This document shows, piece after piece, positions 26,276-31,977 of a stretch of 31,977 nt of DNA. Source of the stretch: Massilia sp. (GTDB lineage: Bacteria; Pseudomonadota; Gammaproteobacteria; Burkholderiales; Burkholderiaceae_D). Every line of letters begins with the position of its first letter. Position 1 is the first letter of the stretch. The notes beneath the pieces are model-generated. The model saw nothing but the letters and a program-made list of their open reading frames with translations, had not been told where the DNA came from and ran no database searches. Position numbers and translations under genes: made by a program. The stretch spans positions 1 through 31,977 of the forward strand of contig JAQGNM010000327.1 in NCBI GenBank assembly GCA_028291845.1. Direction: 5' to 3'.

Positions 26276-27310
26276 TCACTTGCCCGGCGCCGCCTCATTC
26301 AAGCCCTTCAGCAGCGCCGCATGGAAAGTGGCCGGGTCCTGTATCTGCGGCGCATGGCCCAGCCCCGCAAACTCGACCAGCCTGGCGCCGGGGATGGCGC
26401 TTGCCGCTTTCTTGCCCAGCTCGGCGTACCGCCCCAGCATTGGCCGCAGCGCGGGCGGCGCGGCATCCTTGCCGATCGCCGTGGTGTCTTTTAAACCGAT
26501 CAGCAACAGGGTCGGCACTTTGATGCGGGCAAATTCGTAGACCACCGGCTGCGTATAGATCATGTCGTAGACCAGCGCGGAATTCCACGCGACCGCCTGC
26601 TTGCCGGGGCCGCGGTTCATCCCCGCCAGCATCTGCACCCATTGCTCGTATTCCGGCTTCCAGGTGTCGGCATAGTATGTCGATTTTTCGTAGGCGCGGA
26701 TCTTGTCGGCATCGGTCGCCATTTCACGGGCGTACCATTTGTCCACGCCCAGCGAGGGCACGCCCAGCGCTTTCCAGTCTTCCAGACCGATCGGATTGAC
26801 CAGCGCCAGCTGCTCGGTTTGCTGCGGGAACATCAGCGCGTAGCGCACCGCCAGCATGCCGCCGGTGGAGTGGGCGATCAAGGCCGCGCGTTTGACCCCG
26901 ATCGATTCGAGCAGCGCGCGGGTATTGTCGGCCAGTTGCTGAAAACTGTACTGGTAGCGCGCAGGTTTGCTGGACTTGCAGAAGCCGATCTGGTCGGGCG
27001 CGATCACGCGGTAGCCAGCGCCGCTGAGCGATGCGATGGTGGCGTCCCAGGTGGCGGCGCAAAAATTTTTGCCGTGCAGGAGCACCGCCGTGCGGCCGTT
27101 GGCAGCGACGGTGGGCGCGACGTCCATGTAGGCCATGTGCAGGGCCACACCTTGCGAGGTGAAGTTGTACTGCTTGACCGGATGGGGATAACTGAAACCT
27201 TCCAGTTCCGCGCCGTAGGCAGGCTCATCGGCGGCATGGGCGCTGCTCAGCAACAAGGCGCTCAGGGCGGCGCTGGCCAACATTTTAATTCGGTAATGGC
27301 GAGTCGGCAT
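26276..27310 (-). CDS. Secreted alpha/beta-fold hydrolase
   Basis: The 344-residue protein has a signal peptide ending near AHA at residue 26. The alpha/beta-hydrolase core follows, with oxyanion motif LLHGKNFCAATW (about 78-88). The nucleophile Ser148 is in ALIAHSTGGML, a variant of GxSxG with Ala at the first position. The acid is Asp275 in LIGLKDTTAIG and the base His319 in AGLGHAPQ. Family members act as esterases, lipases or C-C and haloalkane hydrolases, and the substrate is not predictable here. A GGAG precedes the ATG by five to six bases. The gene lies 78 bases downstream of sodC on the same strand; a GC-rich hairpin at 27356-27374 lies between them, so they may or may not be co-transcribed. 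Confidence 0.9.
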   Translation of the reverse strand: MPTRHYRIKMLASAALSALLLSSAHAADEPAYGAELEGFSYPHPVKQYNFTSQGVALHMAYMDVAPTVAANGRTAVLLHGKNFCAATWDATIASLSGAGYRVIAPDQIGFCKSSKPARYQYSFQQLADNTRALLESIGVKRAALIAHSTGGMLAVRYALMFPQQTEQLALVNPIGLEDWKALGVPSLGVDKWYAREMATDADKIRAYEKSTYYADTWKPEYEQWVQMLAGMNRGPGKQAVAWNSALVYDMIYTQPVVYEFARIKVPTLLLIGLKDTTAIGKDAAPPALRPMLGRYAELGKKAASAIPGARLVEFAGLGHAPQIQDPATFHAALLKGLNEAAPGK

Positions 27311-27388
27311 GGGGGCTCCGTTAAATTGCTGCTACCGTAACGCCAAACCGCCGCCGCGCTGCGCACGACAGCGCCGCGCTTCGACTGC

Positions 27389-27925
27389 TTACAGGATCGG
27401 CCCGCAGACCAGCCGCGCGCCGCCGCCGCCCAGCATTTCCGGGTGATCGGCATGGTTGTCGCCACCGACATGGACCATCAGGGCGCGTCCCTTGATGTCG
27501 GCCATTTTCAGGCGCGGTGCCAGCACCGGATTGCTGGCCTTGCCGGCCGCATCGACCGCCAGCGCCGGCAAGTCGCCCAGGTGACCGTCGCCCCATGGCA
27601 AGCCATGTCGCTTGCTGCCCTTCGGATCGTAATGTCCCCCGGCGGCCAGACCAGCCACCTTCTTGCCGTCCTTTTCGCCATCGGCGCAGTTGGCGTTTTC
27701 GTGCACGTGGAAACCGTGCAGGCCCGGCGGCAGCCCGCTCAGGGCCGGTGTGAACACCAGGCCATAAGGCGTTTCGCTGACGGTGACGACGCCGCTGGCA
27801 CCATCGCCTGCGCCAGCGGCGCCCAGCATTTTCATGGGAATCGTGATGTCCGCGGCGGATGCGGCACCGAACGCGCACGCGAGCGCCACGGCAGCAGCGC
27901 GGCGCATTGCCAGTTGAATTTTCAT
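27389..27925 (-). CDS. sodC: Periplasmic Cu/Zn superoxide dismutase
   Basis: From the ATG at 27925 the precursor has 178 residues with signal peptide ending AASA near residue 24. All metal ligands are present. Copper is bound by His73 and His75 (GFHVHENANC), His98 and His152 (MVHVGGDNHADHP). Zinc is bound by His98 (GGHYDP), His107, His115 and Asp118 (GHLGDLP). Cys80 and Cys174 (RLVCGPIL) form the expected disulfide, and Arg171 is the active-site arginine. The enzyme converts periplasmic superoxide to hydrogen peroxide and oxygen. The open frame extends upstream, but the signal peptide fixes this start. It is one of a run of same-strand genes separated by about 80-150 bases and is probably transcribed from its own promoter. 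Confidence 0.95.
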   Translation of the reverse strand: MKIQLAMRRAAAVALACAFGAASAADITIPMKMLGAAGAGDGASGVVTVSETPYGLVFTPALSGLPPGLHGFHVHENANCADGEKDGKKVAGLAAGGHYDPKGSKRHGLPWGDGHLGDLPALAVDAAGKASNPVLAPRLKMADIKGRALMVHVGGDNHADHPEMLGGGGARLVCGPIL

Positions 27926-28041
27926 GGAGGTTCTTTCAAAAGGGCTGATCGAAAGACAACTGTACCCCAATCGGCGCCAACCGGGCTGTGCACGCGCGCT
28001 GCCGCCCGTCAGCTGGACAGCAGCGTGCGTCCCACGGCGGA

Positions 28042-29811
28042 TTATTTCATCGTGTAACTTTGCTGCGCCGTATCGACCGCGTAATTGCGCGCGGTATCCC
28101 AATAAGTAAATGTGTAGCGCACCACGTCGCCGATCTTGAGGCCGCCGGCACTATACGTGTTGGTGCTGCCGTCGAGCCGCATGCGCACGTTTTGCTGGGC
28201 GCCGTTGTTGACCGTGTAATGGACGTCGGCCCAGCTGCCGGTGGTGGTGGTAAATTGCAGCGTGGTCGACGAGGTCTGCGTGACGGCGGTCGGCCCGCTC
28301 GCCAGCGGCGGCGTGGTGGTGGTGGTGCCCGAATCCCAGACGATGTCGTCGATGGCGAACTGGAAGGCGGAGGCCGGCAAGGCGTTGGCGTTACTCGAGA
28401 TCATGAAGATGTCGAGAATCGACTGCAAGGCAACAGCCGGGCCGATCAGGGTCGACACCGGCACGGTGGCGATTGCCCAGTCGCCGTTGCGCACCAGGCC
28501 GTAGGCGGTGGTGTTGGCGGGAAAACTGACCCAGTTCTGATTCGTATAGGTATCGCCGATGCCGATATTAAAAGACACATTGGCCGGGATCTTGATGCGG
28601 AATTTCATCGTGCCGTTGCGGAAGTTGGTCAAATCGCGCGCCTGGCGCGACTGCACGCCGCCGCCGAACCACTGCCCGGGCGCCGTGTAGTTCCAGGCGA
28701 TCACGTTGCTGCCTTCATACGGCGCCGTGTTGCCGGCGCCCGACGAGGCGCCATTCCACAGGAAGATATCGGAACTGGTGCCGGCCACCAGCTTGTTGTT
28801 GACCACGGTGTTGTCGGTGAACACGCCGAACTTGCCCACTTCCGGCACCGTCTGGTTGCCGAGTTTCACGGTGCCCTTGCCGTCGAGCTGATACACGCGC
28901 ACATAGTCGACATACATGGTGGCCGGCAATGGCGCCGTCACCTGGCCGGGTGTGGCCGCATCGGTAAAGTTGCCGCCGACGGCCATGTTGAGCAGCAAAT
29001 AAAACGGCGCCTGCAGGGCGGTGGAATTGACCGGCAAGGGCGCATCGTACATATTGCGCTCGACGCCATTATCAACCACCGTAAAGCGCATCTCGCTCTC
29101 GGTCCAGTACAGGCGGTACGTGACGAAGCGGTTGACCAGCGGCATGCTCGCCGCATACCAGCTCCTGGTTTGCCAGGCGGTCGAGGCGGCGCAGCTTTCG
29201 TTGCCGGGCACACAAGCGGCCTGCTGCCAGGTGATCACGTTCGAGCCGACATAATTGTTGGCCGGCGGCGAACCGGCGGCAGTGCGCGAGGATGCTTTAT
29301 GGCCCATTTCCATCATGTCGATCTCGCCATTTCTCGGCCAGGTCTGCGGGCTGACGCCGAGCAGCCAGGCCGCCGGCCACAAGCCGTTGCCGACCGCCGG
29401 CGTACTCAGGCGCACCTCGATCATGCCGTACTGCACCTGCACCTTGCCCTTGGTGTCGACCTTGCCGGACGTAAAAACGTTGCTGCCGACTGTCTGGTTC
29501 TGCGCCTTGATGGCCAGGGCGCGCGTACCCGTCTCGAACGGCACATTGACGATCGACAGGTTATTCGGGCTGTAATACTCGAGTTCCGCGTTGCCGTAGC
29601 CGCACAGGTTGATCTGGCAGCCGTTGCCGTCGTACGGCGTCCACACGGCGGCGTTGAGCGACGCGCCATTGAATTCTTCGGACCATAATAGCTGGCCGAT
29701 CTGCGGGTTGGTGACGCTGGCGGAGACCTGGGCGCTGGCGGCCAGCAGCAAGCCGGCGGCGATCGCTTGGAAAGGTTTCCAGTTCGTGCTGCTTTGTTGA
29801 TGACTTTTCAA
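28042..29811 (-). CDS. Secreted GH16 beta-glucanase with two C-terminal carbohydrate-binding-like domains
   Basis: I choose the TTG at 29811: it follows GAGGAG by six bases and gives signal peptide SSTNWKPFQAIAAGLLLAAS; an ATG at 29859 would add 16 residues without a ribosome site. The 589-residue protein has a GH16 domain (about 35-330) with catalytic GEIDMMEMG (Glu163, Asp165, Glu168), placing it near laminarinases and lichenases. Residues about 335-495 resemble the ExoP galactose-binding-like domain (KFGVFTDNTVVNN). After a Thr-rich linker, residues about 500-589 resemble CBM56, a beta-1,3-glucan binding module (WADVHYTVNNGAQQNVRM). A laminarin/curdlan-degrading role is therefore likely but inferred. 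It is preceded by a strong promoter and a LacI-type operator, so it is probably repressed until a glucan sugar appears. The repressor is not in the window. Confidence 0.92.
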   Translation of the reverse strand: MKSHQQSSTNWKPFQAIAAGLLLAASAQVSASVTNPQIGQLLWSEEFNGASLNAAVWTPYDGNGCQINLCGYGNAELEYYSPNNLSIVNVPFETGTRALAIKAQNQTVGSNVFTSGKVDTKGKVQVQYGMIEVRLSTPAVGNGLWPAAWLLGVSPQTWPRNGEIDMMEMGHKASSRTAAGSPPANNYVGSNVITWQQAACVPGNESCAASTAWQTRSWYAASMPLVNRFVTYRLYWTESEMRFTVVDNGVERNMYDAPLPVNSTALQAPFYLLLNMAVGGNFTDAATPGQVTAPLPATMYVDYVRVYQLDGKGTVKLGNQTVPEVGKFGVFTDNTVVNNKLVAGTSSDIFLWNGASSGAGNTAPYEGSNVIAWNYTAPGQWFGGGVQSRQARDLTNFRNGTMKFRIKIPANVSFNIGIGDTYTNQNWVSFPANTTAYGLVRNGDWAIATVPVSTLIGPAVALQSILDIFMISSNANALPASAFQFAIDDIVWDSGTTTTTPPLASGPTAVTQTSSTTLQFTTTTGSWADVHYTVNNGAQQNVRMRLDGSTNTYSAGGLKIGDVVRYTFTYWDTARNYAVDTAQQSYTMK

Positions 29812-29911
29812 TTTCGACTCCTCGTGTTGTCCAAGAAAATGAAAGCGGATGGCCCGCACGGCCGCCGCGGTGCGCCGGCTGGCGCCGGTCTTCGATGCTC
29901 ATTCGCCGTTA

Positions 29912-29925
29912 TGGAAACGTTTCCA
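29912..29925. promoter_or_regulatory. LacI/GalR-family operator upstream of the GH16 gene
   Basis: TGGAAACGTTTCCA is a perfect 14-base palindrome with the central CG step typical of LacI-family operators. It lies just downstream of the GH16 promoter, at about +8 to +21 from the expected transcription start, a position where a bound repressor blocks RNA polymerase. Confidence 0.85.
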
Positions 29926-29938
29926 AATGAGTCTGGTG

Positions 29939-29967
29939 AATGTATGCCGATTTAGCTGAGGTGTCAA
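29939..29967 (-). promoter_or_regulatory. Sigma-70 promoter of the GH16 gene
   Basis: On the minus strand TTGACA (29967-29962) is a perfect -35. A 17-base spacer follows, then TACATT (29944-29939) as the -10. The start should fall near 29932, giving a leader of about 120 bases. Confidence 0.8.
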
Positions 29968-29998
29968 ACTGTCTGATGCATCGGGAAATTTCATTTGC

Positions 29999-30017
29999 GG
30001 CCAGGTCCCCACTGGCC
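29999..30017. repeat. Small inverted repeat ahead of the serine hydrolase gene
   Basis: GGCCAG and CTGGCC flank a 7-base spacer in the divergent region before the start at 30066. It is too short to assign; it may be a hairpin in the leader or a regulator site. Confidence 0.35.
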
Positions 30018-30065
30018 GGCAGTTGTCGCGTTATCATGAGCTTCCCCACCGCTCAAGGATGTGCC

Positions 30066-31169
30066 ATGCATCGATTTGCCGCCTTCTCCCGCCGCCTCGC
30101 AGCGCCGACGATCCTGGCGCTGCTGCTTGCCGGTTGCGCGGCGGCGCCGGCAAGCATGCTGGCAGCGGACACGGCAAATGCCGCTGCAATGGCCGGCGTG
30201 GTCGGTGCCGACTTCAACGGGGTGGTGCTGCTGCAATCGTCGGCCACGGCAACGCCGCAGATCCGCGCTTTCGGCACCGCCAACGTCGAGCGGGGCGCCG
30301 CCACCACCATTGACACCCGCTTCCAGATCGGCTCGATTTCGAAATGGCTCACCAGCGTGGCCGTGCTGCGCCTGGTCGACCGCGGCGTCCTGCAGCTGGA
30401 CGTGCCGATCGCCGCCTGGCTGCCGCAGATGACGGCCAGCGGATCGACTGTCACCTTGCGTCACCTGATGTCGAACACCAGCGGCATCCCCAACGACCTT
30501 TCGCCCGCCCTGAAAAGCGATCCGGCGTCCGTGATGCAGCCGATGCCGATGGCGCAGGCGAGCATGCGCTTCGTCGGCCGCGCACCGGCGTTCACGCCCG
30601 GCAGCCAGTTCGACTATGTGCCGACCAACTGGGTCATCGTCGGCGCCATCCTGGAAAAAGTCACCGGCAAGCCGTTCGCGGCGGTACTGGACGATGAAGT
30701 GCTGCGCACGGCCGGCGCCGCCAGCACCGGCGTGCCGCAGGCGGCCTTCGACAGCATGCCCGGCGCGGCCCGTGCTTACGGCGCCAGCCTGCCGCGCACG
30801 CCCAAGATGTCGCCGCATGTGAACTACGTCGCCGCCAGCGGCACCATCTACAGCACCGCCGCCGACCTGGCGCGCCTGGCCCACGCCGTCTACGAAACCG
30901 GCCTGCTCTCCCCCGCCGCCCGCGCCGAGCTGTCGCGCATCAACGTGCCTGACGAATCGTACGCACTGGGCGGGCGGGTGCTGTCGATCGCGCTGGGTGG
31001 CACCAACCGAATGGTGGCGTCGGAGTCCGGGGTATCGGGCGGCTACAAGAGCTTGCTGCTGTATGTCATCGGCGAGGGCAAGACGGTGGTGATTTTGAAT
31101 AACACGGACATGCAGCAGTCGACCCAGGCCGAGATGGCGAAAGCTTTGTTGGCGAGAATGTATCAGTAA
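30066..31169 (+). CDS. Serine hydrolase lipoprotein, class C beta-lactamase/PBP-like fold
   Basis: The start at 30066 follows AAGGA and yields a lipoprotein signal with lipobox LLAGC (Cys24), so the 367-residue product should be membrane-anchored. An ATG at 29940 in the same frame is preceded by nothing useful. The fold is that of the beta-lactamase family PF00144. The nucleophile motif SxxK is QIGSISKW (Ser90, Lys93). The second motif, usually YxN, is FDYVPTNW: the Tyr is kept but the Asn position is Pro. The third motif region reads ESGVSGGYKS in place of the usual HxG. Such proteins are esterases, D-amino-acid peptidases or of unknown role. I would not predict antibiotic resistance. It is divergent from the GH16 gene across 254 bases. 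Confidence 0.88.
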   Translation: MHRFAAFSRRLAAPTILALLLAGCAAAPASMLAADTANAAAMAGVVGADFNGVVLLQSSATATPQIRAFGTANVERGAATTIDTRFQIGSISKWLTSVAVLRLVDRGVLQLDVPIAAWLPQMTASGSTVTLRHLMSNTSGIPNDLSPALKSDPASVMQPMPMAQASMRFVGRAPAFTPGSQFDYVPTNWVIVGAILEKVTGKPFAAVLDDEVLRTAGAASTGVPQAAFDSMPGAARAYGASLPRTPKMSPHVNYVAASGTIYSTAADLARLAHAVYETGLLSPAARAELSRINVPDESYALGGRVLSIALGGTNRMVASESGVSGGYKSLLLYVIGEGKTVVILNNTDMQQSTQAEMAKALLARMYQ

Positions 31170-31374
31170 GGCAAAAACCGCCGGCAGGTCCCACTGACAT
31201 CGCACAGCACCCTGCCCTAGCAAGCTATGTGCATGCAGTTGCCGGTATACCCAAGGACAAGAAACTGCAGGCGGCCGAATCAAATGGCGGATTGGTTCGG
31301 CCGGACCTGAGCTTTTGCGTTTGAAACGGCAGACGCCTGCGCGTGGCCCCCACCACAATAACCTCGGCAGGCGC
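31170..31374. other. Intergenic region between convergent serine hydrolase and chemotaxis receptor genes
   Basis: These 205 bases show no gene. A hairpin GGCCGAA/TTCGGCC with a 16-base loop lies at 31273-31302, without a T-run, and could act as a weak bidirectional stop. The REP-like motif seen in the other two convergent gaps is absent here. Confidence 0.45.
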
Positions 31375-31977
31375 TTAAAACGCTTCCCACTCCTCGCCCA
31401 TGGCGGCGGGGGCCGGCGCCTTGTGACGCGCGGCTGGCGCCAGTTTGACGGCCGGCGCGGCAAGCGGGCGCGACGGCAGCGCCGGACGGAGCACGGCAGC
31501 GGGACGGGTCGGCTCGGCCTGGTCGAGCTTGAAGATGCCGACCACTTCGGCCAGCGACGCTGCCTGTTCCTGCATGGCGCCGGCGGCAGCGGCAGCTTCT
31601 TCGACCAGCGCGGCGTTCTGCTGGGTTACTTCGTCCATCTGCACGATCGCCATATTGATTTGCTCGATGCCCGCCGTCTGTTCCATGCTGGCCTCGGCTA
31701 TTTCGGCCATGATGTCGGTAACGCGGGTGATCGATTCGACGATTTCGGTCATGGTGGCGCCGGCCTGATCGACCAGTTTGCCGCCGGCATCGACCTTGAC
31801 CACCGAATCGTCGATCAAAAGCTTGATTTCCTTGGCCGCCGCGGCCGAGCGCTGGGCCAGGTTGCGCACTTCCGATGCCACCACGGCAAAGCCGCGGCCC
31901 TGCTCGCCGGCTCGTGCCGCCTCGACCGCCGCGTTCAGGGCGAGGATGTTGGTCTGGAAAGCAATACTGTCGATGAC
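31375..31977 (-). CDS. Methyl-accepting chemotaxis protein, C-terminal 200 residues only
   Basis: The gene enters from the right edge on the minus strand. The first residues seen are the tail of the signalling hairpin tip, FQTNILALNAAVEAARAGEQ and then GRGFAVVASEVRNLAQRSA, the most conserved part of the receptor signalling domain that contacts CheA and CheW. The coiled coil returns through IVESITRVTDIMAEIAEAS with the Glu/Gln pairs expected at methylation sites. A roughly 55-residue Pro/Ala-rich flexible tail follows and ends in EWEAF. That end matches the C-terminal xWxxF pentapeptide (NWETF in E. coli Tsr) which tethers CheR and CheB. The sensor and membrane parts lie outside the window, so the ligand is unknown. 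Confidence 0.95.
   Translation of the reverse strand, partial: VIDSIAFQTNILALNAAVEAARAGEQGRGFAVVASEVRNLAQRSAAAAKEIKLLIDDSVVKVDAGGKLVDQAGATMTEIVESITRVTDIMAEIAEASMEQTAGIEQINMAIVQMDEVTQQNAALVEEAAAAAGAMQEQAASLAEVVGIFKLDQAEPTRPAAVLRPALPSRPLAAPAVKLAPAARHKAPAPAAMGEEWEAF

Noticed and set aside
27988..29688. A 566-codon plus-strand open frame
   Set aside because: It is antisense to the GH16 gene, whose catalytic motif and binding domains are unambiguous.
30066..31169. Antibiotic-resistance beta-lactamase
   Set aside because: The second and third active-site motifs are not those of class C beta-lactamases; the general serine hydrolase family is the safer call.

Overview
The window is GC-rich DNA (roughly two thirds G+C by eye) with dense bacterial genes. 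It looks like the chromosome of a betaproteobacterium of the Oxalobacteraceae type (Massilia, Duganella or Janthinobacterium-like). That placement is an inference from base composition and gene families, not a search result. Seventeen protein genes are supported, two of them cut by the window edges. I see no rRNA, tRNA, CRISPR array, prophage or insertion sequence. Many long open frames lie antisense to real genes, as expected at this GC content, and are left out.

Layout. Positions 1-7795 (minus) hold most of a giant cyclic beta-1,2-glucan synthase. Upstream of it on the same strand is a cysteine desulfurase-rhodanese fusion (7975-9531). It is divergent, across an AT-rich gap with a palindrome, from a plus-strand cluster: a DecR-like Lrp regulator (9676), a periplasmic amino-acid-binding protein without permeases (10192) and a secreted DUF885 zinc peptidase (11355-13148). 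A pair of inverted GGGACTGGC/GCCTGTCCC repeats separates this from a convergent minus-strand operon. Read in transcription order that operon is: NarL-type response regulator (18060-17386), ABC_sub_bind-type periplasmic protein (17386-16493), histidine kinase (16496-14976) and M14 carboxypeptidase (14949-13261). The first three overlap by 1 and 4 bases. They look like a three-component signalling system with a peptidase attached.

From 18362 a plus-strand block carries an orphan TonB-like protein with a clear promoter and terminator. It is followed by a polytopic M28-like protein that has lost most metal ligands (a probable pseudoenzyme) and then a secreted M28 peptidase with all ligands present. 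A second copy of the repeat family ends the block. From 23280 to 29811 all genes are on the minus strand: aldo/keto reductase, outer-membrane phospholipase A, a TerB-domain protein with its own terminator, a secreted alpha/beta hydrolase, Cu/Zn superoxide dismutase and a secreted GH16 beta-glucanase. The GH16 gene has a textbook sigma-70 promoter followed by a perfect LacI-family operator. A lipoprotein serine hydrolase (30066-31169, plus) and the C-terminal part of a chemotaxis receptor (31375 to the edge, minus) finish the window.

Theme. Much of the content is envelope or secreted hydrolysis: four peptidase-type proteins, a glucanase, a phospholipase, an esterase-like hydrolase and a beta-lactamase-fold protein. 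Around these are substrate-binding proteins and sensors, consistent with a free-living degrader of polymers. The most unusual items are the binding-protein/two-component/carboxypeptidase operon, the degenerate M28 membrane protein beside an intact M28, the cysteine-linked divergent locus, and the convergent-gene repeats.
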